Shown in pieces: positions 11,244 through 29,917 of a stretch of 64,000 nt of DNA. The translations under genes were made by a program, and so were the position numbers. The notes beneath the pieces were generated by a model, which saw nothing but the letters and a program-made list of their open reading frames with translations, had not been told where the DNA came from and did not search any database. The DNA is from Neocallimastix lanati (nom. inval.) (Eukaryota > Neocallimastigomycota > Neocallimastigomycetes > Neocallimastigales > Neocallimastigaceae): the NCBI GenBank assembly GCA_016946835.1, contig JACVTC010000050.1, positions 247,501-311,500 of the forward strand, read 5' to 3'. Numbering within the stretch: position 1 is the first letter of the stretch; each line of letters begins with the position of its first letter.

Positions 11244-14200
11244 TTACATAATGGTACATTTATCAGATTTTGAAGAAACTGGGGTATCTGAATTGATTTT
11301 TGAAGACTCTCCATTATTATCTGATTTTTCACTTTCAGATTTAATGGTTTCACAATTTAAGACCTTTTCATAAATAGATTCCGTAGTGAAATGTAAATTT
11401 AATTCATCCTCAATTAAATCATAATTGCATACACCGGAATAAATTTCTGTTTCAATACTTGGTAACTCACTAGCTTTTAATTGATTAATCCAAAAGATGG
11501 ATGATTTTTCATTCATTTTTTGAATAGCTTTAGGATCTTTATGAGTACTTGCAACATAATACCATTTCATTGCTTCTTCTGGATCCTTATTAATGCCAAT
11601 TCCATTTTCATAAAAGTAACCAATTGCAAATTCCGCTTTAGGTAGGTTTCTTTCTGCTGCTTTACGAGTCCATTGGAAAGCAATTTCATTGGAAGGTTCA
11701 ATAATATATTCAACTTCTTCCCTTGACTCATCTTTATAAACCTCACTTCCAGTTAAATACCAACCAGCTAATTCAAACATAGATTCACCATGTCCCTTCG
11801 CCGCGGCCATACCAAAGTATTTCATGGACATTTTTGCATCTACTTCTACACCTAATTTACCATATTCATAACAAGTACCCAATTTATATTGAGATTGAAT
11901 ATGACCTAAATTGGAGGCCTTCTCCAAAAGTTGAATAGCATATTTATAATCACGTATAACAAGATTTGGAATACCTCTTTCATAAATGGTAGCTAAATGA
12001 TAAAAGGCTTGTGGATAATTCTTATTAGCGTACATAGTGGAAAGTCTTAACCAACGAACACCTTCCTTCAAATTACATTTCATATTTAATTCACTGTTTA
12101 AACAAGCTAAACCTAAACGACACATAGCACCTGGATGATTAAATGTGGCTGCTTTTTGATAAATTTGAAAAGCTTTACGTTTATCTTCTTTAGTACCTAG
12201 ACCTAATTCATGACATACAGCAAAATTAAAACTAGATTCTTGATGATTATTTTTATAGCCTTGATGGAAACAATCAAAAGCCTTACTATAATTAGGTCTG
12301 AAATTTTTTAATTCTACAGTTGTAATACCTGGAAATCCACCAGTATAGAGATTACCTAAAAGATATAAGCTATCGCCATGTTGAGAAGATTGTACTGCTT
12401 TCTTCATAATTTTTAAAACATTCTTATAATAAGTTTCATGTATAGCGATTGGTAATAATTGAATATTATTAACAACATAGTTGAAATTCTCATACTTTAA
12501 ATCTGCATCTTTAATAGTTTTAATAGCTTCAACAGCCTCATCAACTTTCTTCTTTAATATAATTGCTGAATTCTTCTTATCCGTACTAAGAGCATCAAAG
12601 ACTTCATTGATATTATTTTCACTTTCAGGTTCATCATAGAATGAATTAGATGAAGTATTACTTCCAACATGATTTAATGAGAAATTGGTTGAACTTAATT
12701 CTGAATTACTGTCTGTATATAATGATTCTATATATATATATATATATATATTCATAATATTCATAATATTTATTATAATATATACATATATTATATGTTA
12801 AATAGCATAGTATAATTAATAAATTATATAATATTAGTATAATATATCCAAATGAAAATAAAAAAAAAATAAAAAATAAAAAATAAAGTAGAATAAAAAA
12901 TAATATAATAATATAATATAATATAATATAATATAAAGAAAATAAAATATAATATATCCAAATGAAAATAAAAAAAAAAATAAAAAATAAAAAATAAAGT
13001 AGAATAAAAAATAATATAATAATATAATATAATATAATATAATATAATATAATATAAAGAAAATAAAATTGAATAAAAAATAATTTAATAATATAATATA
13101 AAGTAATATAAATAAAAATAAAAAATAAAAAATAATATAAAAATAAAACATAATATAAAAATAAAAAATAATATAAAAATAAAAAATAATATAAAAATAA
13201 AAAATAATATAAAAATAAAAAATAATATAAAAATAAAAAATAATATAAAAATAAAAAATAATATAAAAATTAAAATAAAAAAGTTTAAAGTATATATATT
13301 TAAATGAATAAAATAAATTTTACCATTAGATTTTGGATTACTTCCTACGTTTGGAGATGATTCAGAACGAATATTACGAACCCCATCTAATATATTTGAT
13401 TCTACGGAAAATATAGACATATTATCCTTTTTATTACGACCAAGACTATTTATACCTTTTCTTTTACTACCTTCCTTTATATGACCAAATTCACCACCAG
13501 CTTCTGATTTTGATTTCCCTTTAAGGAAATTAGCTGGAACAGTAGAGCTACTTCTTACACTACTTATACTACCCTTTCTATAATTAGCATACTTTATTCT
13601 TTCAATAGATTTTTTTTTCTTTGGTGAGGTAATAATGGATTGATTATCTTCTAATATACTTTTTTCATATTCTCTTTGCCTTTCCATTAATTCTGATGAA
13701 GACATTGGAGTTGGAAGTGCAGTTGGATCAATTTTTCCGTCTGGTCCTGTTGGTATAATAAATAATGGAACACCTTTATTACTTAAACCTGAATTCTCAC
13801 CATTACTATCAATTGTATTTGTATTATCACCTGAGTTTTGAGTTGGAGACATTGATATATTTAGTGGTATCAACAATGATTGTCTTTTTCCTGCTTTTTT
13901 AAGACCAGATTTAATCTTTTCATTAGATTTTAAAGAAACAGGTGAAGGGTTTTTACTACTAACTTTATTTTCTTCAATTTTGAATATATTATCAGATAAT
14001 GATGGTGAAAATTGATTTATAGAAGGACTTGATTTTGACTTTTTTTTTGATTTTTTTGGTATATTAAATGGTACTAAACCACCATTTCCATCAGGTATTA
14101 AAATTGGTATTTTTTCACCATTTGGTCCAACAGGCATCATACCTTCTGGAATACTAATTTTATGAAGGTCGGGTATGGTCACAGACCTTCTATCATTTAT

Positions 14201-14380
14201 TAAGAATTTATTACCAGCACTATTAATAGAAGAGCGAGACACTTTGTCTGTATTACTACTTTTTTTTTCTTTACTTCGTTTTGTATTCTTCTCTAGATTT
14301 ATGTTCTTCTTGTATACTAAGTCTGAATTATATGGTGGAGTCAAAGGAGGTGAAGCTAATCCCATTTTTTTACTTCCCAT
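11244..14380 (-). CDS. Chitin synthase activator, Chs4/Skt5-like Sel1-repeat protein (two exons)
   Basis: The model is complement(join(11244..12727,13324..14380)), 846 residues. Exon 1 begins at ATG 14380 and ends at G|GTAAAA; the intron (12728-13323) ends in TATAG. The phases match (G + AA gives Glu), and the join removes the Tyr/Ile repeat a naive reading would put at the start of exon 2. The first 350 residues are basic and Ser/Pro-rich and include GVPLFIIPTGPDG and the helix MSSSELMERQREYEKSI. Exon 2 carries about seven Sel1/TPR-like helical repeats, recognisable by motifs such as AMCRLGLACLNSE, SQYKLGTCYEYGKLG and AEFAIGYFYENGIG. The protein ends in CTIM, a farnesylation-type CAAX box. 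Budding-yeast Chs4, which activates and localises chitin synthase III, has the same architecture and a prenylated C-terminus. Role at the cell membrane is inferred from the family. Confidence 0.88.
12728..13323 (-). other. Intron of the Chs4-like gene, filled with AT satellite
   Basis: This 596-bp intron is unusually long for the window. It contains (ATAATATAAA)n and (AAATAATATAAA)n blocks and a duplicated segment of about 120 bp (copies near 12840-12955 and 12953-13078, each starting AATATATCCAAATGAAAAT). Long open frames through it are repeat artefacts. Confidence 0.8.
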
Positions 14381-15549
14381 TGTTTATTTTATAATACTAA
14401 ATATAATTAATAGATTTTTTTATTTTTTATTTTTTATTATTGCTATTATTATTATTATTTTATTACGAAATATATATTTTTAATATATGTTTTTATTGTA
14501 TTAATGTTCTTTTTTGATATTATTTTTATTGTTATTTTCTTTTTAAAAAAAAAAATAAAAATCAAATATAAAAGATTCTATTAATATATATTCTTTTTTA
14601 CTACAAACTTATTATTAGGGTCAAATAATAATGAAATATATGAATATTATTCTATATATTTAAATTATATTATATTACATATATTTCAATACATTTATAT
14701 TTTTAAGGTCTATATTTTATGTTAATTTCAATTTAATGAATATATAAATTTTGATAAAATATCAAGAAAAAAAATATATTATTTTTCACTTATAATTAAA
14801 ATATTGTAATAGAATAATATATATCAGTATGTCTTATTTTTAAACATTATATCTAAATATTTTTAATTATATTTCAAAATGTTATTAAAAATATTTTTCA
14901 GTTTTTATATAAATATTGACATAAATATATTCTTGTTTCCAAAATTTAATTTATATGTACTTTTAATATAATAGAATGTTAATAATTGTGTATTTTCATA
15001 ATTCTTTATATAATGATATATTTTTATATTATTTTTTCTTTTTTTTAGGTAAATGATTATTAAATTGTTGAAATATTTTTCAAATAAAAATATATAATAT
15101 TTAATTGAAATATATATTAATATGTAAATTTCTAAATTAAGTATTAATTTTTTCCAAGTGTGTAAAAAATAAATATAATTTAAATTTTTTACTTTATGTA
15201 TACTTTATAATGTAATATTATATTTTGTATTGTTTTTTTTTGCTTTTGTTTTCTTCTTTTTCTTTTATTTTAATATTTATTTTTGTTTGTTTGTTTGTTT
15301 CATATTTTAAAAATATTTATTATTGAATTAATGATATTGTAATAAATTAATTATTTTAATAAAATATAAAATATAAATTATTTTAATTATTAATTAATTT
15401 ATCTATTTATTCATTTTTTTAAAATTAATGAGTATTTCTTCCCAATCATTATTACAGTTTAAATATAAAATATATTTATTTTCTTTTTTTAATAATATCC
15501 GAACAAATATTAAAATAAAATTTTAAAGGGAAAGGAAAAGAAGAAGAAG

Positions 15550-15550
<1 letters not shown>

Positions 15551-15627
<77 letters not shown>
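15551..15627. repeat. 77-nt poly(A) tract
   Basis: An uninterrupted A run, preceded by a purine-rich GAAGAAGAAGA stretch and followed by TTAAAAAGTTCACTTCC. It could be a retroelement tail, but I see no element body on its left side. Length is likely unstable and the assembly may be imprecise here. Confidence 0.8.
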
Positions 15628-15629
<2 letters not shown>

Positions 15630-16901
15630 AAAAAGTTCACTTCCAAAAATTTTACTACTTTATATATATATATAAATTTATATTAATTATCCCAAATATA
15701 ACTTTAAATAATTATTATTATCATATTATATTATACAATATATTAAATTATATTGTCAAAATATATAATTTTTAATATAACATATTAATATTAAGAAATA
15801 AATATTTGAATTAATTATTAAATTTTAAAAGAAAATATATATATATTAATATATATAATAACATAATATATATTTAAAAAAAAAATTCTATATTATATAT
15901 TAAACAAAAATATTAAAAAATTATGTACTGTTCATGTTAATTATAGAATATTTATTAGTTATTTATATTTAAATTTTAAATTTGAACTTAAAAAGAAAAG
16001 TTAAACTAAATAATATAATTTTTAAACTTATCAAATAATTGTTAAGAAACTAAATTATATAATAAAAATCTAAGATATTATATTAATCATATATTATATA
16101 CCTTAATGTTGATAATTGGATTAATTGTTGATATTAACATCTTAATGTTAATAATTATTAAAATAATTATAATAATTATAATAATCTAAATAAATACTAA
16201 TCTAAATAAATATTTATTAATTCATCATTAATTATTTGTTATTAAATTTAATTTAAAACTATAAATTGTTGATACTAAATTTTTATTAATTATTAATTGA
16301 TTTAATAATCAATTGTATTAAATATAAAAAAAAATTAGAAATTGATTTTTTAATAATAAAAAAGTTTATATATATTTATGCTTATATCCATGCATATTAT
16401 TTATTCGTAATAATATATATATAAAAAATAATAAAATAATTATTTTAAACTGGTACTAAATTTTGATTATTTTTTCTACTATATCAACTATAATCTTCTT
16501 TATAGCTTAAATTATTTTATTTTATTTTTATTTATTTATTCTGAGTGATGAAAAACAAATTTGATACTTCATTCTATATCATGAACAAGAAATAAATTAA
16601 GTATCAAATTGTTTATTGTTTATTTTAATTATAAAATCAATTTAAAATAGATTAATATTTATCCTAGTAAAGGCCATTAATATAACATATATATTCGAGA
16701 TTTTTTTACTTTATGAACTTAAATTTTAATATATAATTAACTATATTTAAACTATAAATTTGTTTATTTATTTATAATATAATCATAATTTTATTGATTT
16801 AATTTATTTTAATAAGTAATAATATATATTATAAAACATATCAATAAATAACAAAAAATCTGTCAAATATTAAAAAAAAATATAAAACAAACTGTTTAAA
16901 A

Positions 16902-16933
<32 letters not shown>

Positions 16934-18110
16934 CTAATTAAAATTATACATAATATCAATTAGCATTTTTTTTTTTTAGACTTTTGTATATATTTATAAA
17001 TATTGTTAGTACAACTTGAAAACTTGAGCTATGTAATATTCTATATATAAGGGTAATTACAAGCATATCCATTGTATTACACAGCCACAATAGTAATGTT
17101 CACTAGAAAACTTTAACCTTTTATAAAATAAAAAGCTTGTATCCAAATTAGAAATTTTATTATTTCTAATTTTTTTTTTCTTTCATCACATTAATTAGCC
17201 ATTAAACTATATGAAATAATTATTAAATTGGAATCTATATTTAGTAATGTAAATAAATAGATATATATATTTAAGTTAATGATATTATAGATTTAAATAA
17301 GAATAAGTATTGAATGAATAAATAATATTAATGTTTAAGTGATATTGAGTATTAGTAATATCATATACGCCACATAAAGTCCCATTGGTATAACTTTATT
17401 CTATATATAGATATTTTATAGTTTAATTAGATTAATTTTTATTTTCTTCGTAAATTTCTAAAATAATAATTATATATATTATTAATATATAATAAATAAG
17501 TAAATAAGAAAGTAAATTAATAAAATATATATATACAAAGTATGTCATTTTTCTATGAATCCACAACCTTAAACTCCTGAAATATTAATGATCAACTTAA
17601 TACTTTTAAGCAATTAATTTTAATTCTTTAAATAGCATTAATCTTTTTAATTGTAAATTAAATTCTTAGTGTAACATAAATTAATAATTATATGTTTCAG
17701 TATAGATAAAATTATATTAATATTTTTAGTCTCCTCTTTACTTCTACTCTTAGTTCTGTTTCATAATTTTAATTATACTATTAAATAAAAAGATTAAAGA
17801 ATTAAAATTATTTATTAATATTATTTTATATATATTAGTAAAAGAAAATAATTATAATTATAACCATCTATAGAAGTAAATTTTTAGTGGTATTTAATAT
17901 GAACTATAAAAATCATGTAGACTCTATAATGATAATATGAAATAATTTTTGAATAATCGTATTAATAATATAAATATTAGTAATTACAATTCAAATTGTT
18001 ATATTGATAATAACAATATAACAATAATAATAATGCAAAATAAGGGAAATAAATTTTAAAATATCATATATTTTATATTTTGTATAATAATTGATTAAAA
18101 AAAAAAAAAA

Positions 18111-18541
18111 AAAAAGTTATTAATATTAATAAAGATATATTAGTAATAATAATATAATTATAAAGTGAACTTGCATATATATATAAAAAATTGTTGCTGT
18201 TCATATATGTATATAAAAGATGATTGTTAATATGCTGATTTTGAAAGCCTTTGACACTAAAACTAGCTCAAATGTTCATCAACAAACAATGCTAAAAATA
18301 CATATGATTAACATACAATAATAGCATATTTAAGACATAGAAATAAAAAAAAGTATTAATATAAAAGTTAATAATATATATATAAGTAAAATATGGGAAA
18401 TAAAATTTAAAATGTCACATAAATTATTAATATAAAAGTTAATATATATAACTTTTATATTAATAATTTTTTTTTCTGTAAATCCACTTTATAATTATAT
18501 TATTATTACTAATATATCTTATTTAATATTAATAACTTTTT
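18111..18541. mobile_element. MITE-like element with 61-bp terminal inverted repeats
   Basis: The left end 18111-18171 and right end 18481-18541 are inverted repeats over 61 bases with about five differences. The roughly 310 bases between include a more complex core (18172-18330, with GACACTAAAACTAGC) and an internal perfect 21-bp hairpin at 18421-18469. No protein is encoded. This is the layout of a non-autonomous DNA transposon (MITE). Target-site duplications cannot be judged in this AT-only context. The right end is followed by two or three truncated copies of itself (18542-18740). Confidence 0.7.
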
Positions 18542-18740
18542 TTCCTATAAAGTCTACTTTATAATTATATAATTTTTATTATTATATAATTTTTATTATT
18601 ATATATTTTTTATTAATAACTTTTTTTTTTCTAATAAAAATAATTATACAACTATAAAGTCTACTTTATAATTATATAAATATTTTTATTATTATATATT
18701 TATTAAAAACTTTTTTTCCTATATAAAGTTCATTTTAGAA
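18542..18740. repeat. Truncated tandem copies of the MITE end
   Basis: The segment TCTACTTTATAATTATAT with an AACTTTTTTTCC-type border recurs at about 18553, 18658 and 18720, each copy shorter or more divergent than the right terminal repeat of the element at 18111-18541. It looks like repeated end-joining or slippage at the element border. Confidence 0.65.
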
Positions 18741-18911
18741 TTATTATTATTTTTATTACTTTTATTTATTAATTTTAAATTTATTAATATTTTATTTACA
18801 TTTTTTTGTATTTAAAATATATAATAATAATAAATAATATTAATTATATATATATATAAAGTATTTTTTTTTGTATTTTTTATATAAATATTCTAATATA
18901 AAATTGTTTAA

Positions 18912-19130
18912 TAATAACAATAATAATAATAATAATAATAATAATTATAATAATAATAATTATAATAATAATTATAATAATTATAATAATAAAATAATAA
19001 TAATGAAATAATAATAATAAAATAATAATAATAAATAGATAGTAATAATAATAATAATAATAAATAGATAGTAATAATAATAAATAAATAGTAATAATAA
19101 ATAAATTATAATAAAAAGATAAATAAATTA
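18912..19130. repeat. (AAT)n-type microsatellite with interruptions
   Basis: Runs of AAT broken by ATTATAAT and AAATAGATAGT words. The long Ile/Tyr-rich open frame on the minus strand here is a repeat artefact. Confidence 0.85.
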
Positions 19131-19395
19131 TAATATTCATTGAGAAACCTTATAAAAATTGTTTAATTTATAATTTAAATAAAATAGAAAAAAAAAGTTA
19201 TTTATCTTCATAATTACTTTCAATTATTCATTTAAAATTAATTTTATTAACCATTTATTAAATGATAGTGGAATAAATGAAATCTTTTTTTAAAATATCA
19301 ATGTTTATTTTACATTGAAAATTAATTACCTTTATTATATATTGTCATATAATTTGTATTATTTATTTTGTACTAAAGAAGGAAAATTGGACTGA

Positions 19396-19590
19396 TGTCA
19401 GTAATAGTAAATTAAAATAAATTGGAGAATGGTCTTATAAAATGAAAATTCAAAGTTACCAATTTTAATAATTATTATAGATTTATTTTTATTTTTTAAT
19501 GCCAGTAATAATAATTTAAAATAAATTGGTAACTTCGAATTTTCTTTTTATAAGACTATTCTCCAATTTTAATAATTATTATTAATTTAT
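19396..19590. repeat. Duplicated unit with its 33-bp core inverted in the second copy
   Basis: Copy 1 (19396-19480) and copy 2 (19500-19590) share the same left flank (TG-CAGTAATA...AAATTGG) and the same right flank (CCAATTTTAATAATTATTAT) in direct orientation. The 33-bp core between AAATTGG and CCAATTT is at 19426-19458 in copy 1 and at 19530-19562 in copy 2, where it is the reverse complement with three differences. The AAATTGG/CCAATTT borders are themselves inverted repeats, so inversion of the core between them explains the arrangement. Confidence 0.85.
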
Positions 19591-20459
19591 TTAATATAAT
19601 ATTTTTGAGAAAAAAAAAATAATTAAAAATTACTTAAATTTATAATTAATTAATACAGCATAAATATATATAGTTTTTTTTTTTTTTTTTTTTAATTTTT
19701 AAATTTTTAAATTATATATATATATGTTATGGCTATATTAATGATAAAATAATATTATTAACATATAACATTTAATATATAAATATTTCACTAATTTAAA
19801 ATTATTATAATATATATATATAAATAAGAATTGAAAATTATTAAAAATTTAAGAATCAGAGATTTCTTAGTAATTATTTTTGAAAAGTTCATAAAGTATT
19901 GTATTATTTTAGTATTATATTTATATTATTTTCATGGGTAAAATATACCACTATAGAAAGGAATTAATTCAAAAAAAATTATAATATTTTTAGAAGATTT
20001 GTACATAATTCGATTGTTTAGGATGTCGATTTTATCATTAATATTACGAATAAATAACAGAAAAGTATTTTCGCTATTAATTGATTAATATATATATTTA
20101 TATATATATAATCAATATTATATTTAGCTATATTAGATTCTTATATAATTTATTTATATTAAATATTTAAATTATTATCTTTTATATTATCAATATCAAA
20201 CTTATATTAATACTATTAACATATTCATATTAATAATTAATATTTTAATAATTAATTATTTTATATAAATACATGTTTAAATCTTTTGATTAATCCTTCG
20301 TAGGATTATTACAATTTAAATTATAGTAATAATTATATAAAATAATCATGTAATAAAATATTATGAAGATTAAATAAATTTTATATTTTAAATAAAAACT
20401 TATTTATAAAATTTACTAATAACACTATGTTTTAAATAAGAGTAAATTTAAATTATTAA

Positions 20460-21192
20460 TTAATTACTATAATTTGGCATCTTGACCTAATCGTTAAGAC
20501 CAAATTATCTTAAAACTTTAATAAGCATAATTAAATATTAATTGTCTTTTATCTTTAAAAGATTAAATTATCCAAAGTTATAATCGAACCAGGTTCTATC
20601 CTGGTTGTTAGTCCGCGGATTATCATACATAAGGCTCCTGCTTTGAACCTGCCCTTTGACCATTTTCCGGTTTTTCCTGAACAAAAAGTTTTACGGTAGA
20701 TGGTGGTTAGGGTTTCCTTTTACAGGTAAGTATATCCCCCTCCCCTTATATATAATATTCTTAAATTCCAGAGTAATATAGACTAGATACTGTCCTAACA
20801 GTGAGCCTGAGAGGGTTGCGCTAGTAACTGTCATTAATATACTTATGAGGGAATTCCTAGCATATGGGTTCATATGCACGTAGCTAAACTACGAATAATC
20901 AATCTACTAACTAAATACTATTACCAAGTGGGCTAACACGTGACTCAAATAGGGTTAGGTTAATCTAGCCTCACTTCTAGGGAGTTAGGCACCGAAAAAG
21001 CATTCCGAGAAAAATCGTGCTAGAAAATCTCAGCAATAATATGTATGGTTAGAGCGTCAATGCTGAATATACAGTAAGGCTGTCTAGTTGGGACTATATC
21101 CACAAAGTGTTGTGACTACCTTAATATTCCCATGTCTTAAGGGGGGCATAGGGCGGTACACACCTGAAAATTAAAAAAAAAAAAAAAAAAAA
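20460..21192 (+). mobile_element. GC-richer segment ending in poly(A), probable non-LTR retroelement copy
   Basis: From about 20575 the composition changes sharply to roughly 40% G+C, with no long open frame on either strand, and it ends in an A run (about 21171-21192) on the plus strand. An island with a poly(A) end in otherwise AT-only DNA suggests a retroposed copy of a SINE, a LINE 3' end or a processed RNA. A hairpin at about 20590-20610 (AACCAGG, 6-nt loop, CCTGGTT) is reminiscent of a tRNA T-arm, but the loop and spacing do not fit a tRNA. Start is uncertain: 20470-20580 is transitional. I could not match it to rRNA or any known RNA. Confidence 0.5.
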
Positions 21193-21569
21193 ATTTTATT
21201 ATTAAAATATAGAAATTAAAATTTTGAATGTATTAAATTTTAAATTTTATAATTTAATTTATTAAAAAATATAAAATGAATAAAAATATATAATGAATAA
21301 AAAAAAAATTAACTATTCTATACTCCCAACTCTTTTTTTTTTTATTATAAAATCTTATTATTTATTATAATAACAATTTTCTATATATATATATAAAAGT
21401 TATTAGATAGTGTTAATCTCATTCTAAATATTTTTATATTAGTATAATATACAATATTTTTTTTTTTTTCTTAAAAAAAAAAATAATATAAGAAATTGAT
21501 ATAATTACATATAATTATAATGTATTAAAAAAATCAAATTATATTTAATTATGAACCATTGTCATAATA
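21193..21569. other. Promoter-side intergenic region of the receptor gene
   Basis: AT-only sequence between the poly(A)-tailed segment and the start codon at 21570, with poly-T/poly-A runs at 21450-21484. No specific regulatory element is recognised. Confidence 0.5.
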
Positions 21570-28138
<6,569 letters not shown>

Positions 28139-28334
28139 AATAAATTCAGAAAAAAGTTCATATGCAACGAATTTCTGTTATAAAAGGAATTCTTATTCTG
28201 AAATAGGGTTTGAATTGACTATCTGAAAGAAATTATGGTCTTCCCCTTCAGAGTCATTGGCTGGCTGCTGGCCTGTGCATTTTCAGTGTTGACGCTCCTG
28301 GTTAGTTTGCGTTTATACTGTTGGAATAGCAATC

Positions 28335-29043
28335 CTTATTGAGTACTAGCTCGAGGTATAATTTCTGTAAAGAGAGCCGCAGATTGCACTAAGAATGGTG
28401 TTTTTGAATAATCACCAAAAACAATTTGGTTATTAAACAAAACATCCCATTCCTTTTTATAATTTTAATCAATAATATCTGCATCTCTTCCACCAAGAAG
28501 GAAGTTATATAATCAGTACAACGTCACTTATATATTTACACATTCATTATTCAGAAAATTACTAATATTTACACGATTTTCACCAATTGACTTATTCACT
28601 ACGTTTTTAGTAACGATACTATTATATTCACTATCACTAATATTAATATTCCTATTTTCTCTATCATTAATTTTACTATTATTAACATAATTATTTCTAT
28701 TGATATTATTATTAATATTATATACTTTGTTACTACGATCAGAATCAATATTTGATTCTATATTATTCATATCTGTGATAACAGTATTTACATTAATATT
28801 TGATTTTGGACAATATTTGGAAATTATAAACAATTTTTCATATAGTTTTTCCATATCCATAGAATATTTAATTCGAAATTCACGGAAAAGATAGCATTTA
28901 GAAAACCAATGTTCCAATCGAGTATTACTATATTCTCTATAACAACATAAATAGTTGTCTTCAATCATATTGGCTGCTTTAGTAACACGAGCATCAAATT
29001 TATATTCGTATCCGGCACTAAGTAACCAATCGGAAACTAATGC
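28335..29043 (-). pseudogene. C-terminal domain of the LINE polyprotein
   Basis: The frame from about 29043 reads ALVSDWLLSAGYEYKFDARV, continues through an intact 146-codon stretch (MIEDNYLCCYREYSNTRLEH...) to a stop at 28528, and is followed in another frame by GGRDADIID, a stop, KEWDVLFNNQIVFGDYSKTP and SAALFTEIIPRASTQ (to about 28335). No zinc knuckle is visible. I assign it to the LINE because it is collinear with the reverse-transcriptase fragment and shows the same decay; the domain itself I do not recognise. Confidence 0.6.
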
Positions 29044-29394
29044 TATATTCAGGATACTTAATGTTGAGCTTTAGGTAGTCTCTAGTTTTCTCAAATTTAT
29101 TTTTCTTATAATCCTTCGCCTTAATTGATTTTCCTGCCATATCTTTATCTTAGTAAAAGTTTACAATTGCATTTTTTGAGGGAAATTTCTCTAATTTGTC
29201 TGTTAAAATTTTTCTTTCTCTATCCCATATATGTTGTCTAAACATGATATATCTCTAAGTATATCAGAGATAATGCATTTCGAGTTTTTCCATTTTTAAA
29301 ATCACCTTTCCTTATCAATTGCAGATTTTGCCAAAAGAGGAGGAATGGTTTAGTTCTTTAGAAATACAACAAAGGGATGTAAAACTATTCCTAT

Positions 29395-29745
29395 TAGAAA
29401 ATCCTTCAATCCAGTATAATCCTGAATTATTAAGTGTCTGTGTACTTTTCTTTATTTCTTCGTTAGATCCAAGTAGAGGTGCATAATACGAAACTTACAC
29501 AATTATTATATAGCTGAAAATGACATTCGTTTATAAGGGATAGGAATATGAGGATTCTTAAGAAATCCTTTAATGAAATAAAGAACTTTTCTAACTATAT
29601 TATTCATTCCCTGTATGATTGGCTTCAATTCTAAATCATTTGAATACGGTACACCTATGTAGGTATAATAATTTGTTTTAGGTAACTCTTGACTTGAAAG
29701 ATAAAAGGTAGGGTTACTATTATTAAGAAATCTTGAAACTTCCTC
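29395..29745 (-). pseudogene. C-terminal reverse-transcriptase fragment of the LINE
   Basis: Two frames joined by a frameshift. The first (29745-29509) reads EEVSRFLNNSNPTFYLSS, then YYTYIGVPYSNDLELKPI, which corresponds to the conserved YLG(V/I)P region after the catalytic palm of LINE reverse transcriptases. The second (about 29492-29395) reads YYAPLLGSNEEIKKSTQTLN and GLYWIEGF, typical of the region that follows. The palm with the YxDD motif is absent, so a deletion of well over 1 kb is likely between 29918 and 29745. Confidence 0.75.
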
Positions 29746-29917
29746 TCGTACTTGAATATTTATTGATAGATACCAAATTATATTTCATTATTCAAGGTTA
29801 GGATGTATTCGATAAATTCTTTGCAATAGAATTAGTCGTGCTGATGAACTTTTCAACTATACAATCTGCTTAAAGTTCTCCATTTCCACATTTTTCACTA
29901 AGAATCTCAAATTTATC

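Larger units (their letters stand above)
14381..20459. other. 6-kb gene-free region with mobile-DNA relics
   Basis: No coding frame is credible. Notable content: a 77-nt poly(A) tract at 15551-15627; diffuse AT-rich DNA at 15630-16900; a somewhat more complex, non-coding part at 16980-17760; a short element with terminal inverted repeats at 18111-18541 and truncated repeats of its end up to 18740; an (AAT)n-type run at 18912-19130; and the duplicated unit with an inverted core at 19396-19590. Its left edge presumably holds the Chs4-like gene's promoter; nothing specific was recognised. Confidence 0.7.

Noticed and set aside
10928-11251. 107-codon hydrophobic frame
   Set aside because: Pure poly-T artefact ending at the neighbouring gene.
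12834-13319. Hydrophobic reading at the end of the first Chs4-like exon
   Set aside because: Lies in the intron after a good GT donor and consists of satellite repeats.
14175-14483. 102-codon plus-strand frame
   Set aside because: Antisense of the first Chs4-like exon.
20570-20625. tRNA-like hairpin (CCAGG-CCTGG)
   Set aside because: Loop has six bases rather than seven, and no acceptor, D or anticodon stem fits around it on either strand.
20691-20879. 62-codon minus-strand frame in the GC-rich segment
   Set aside because: No recognisable motif; likely chance in a less AT-rich stretch that has stops in all frames elsewhere.
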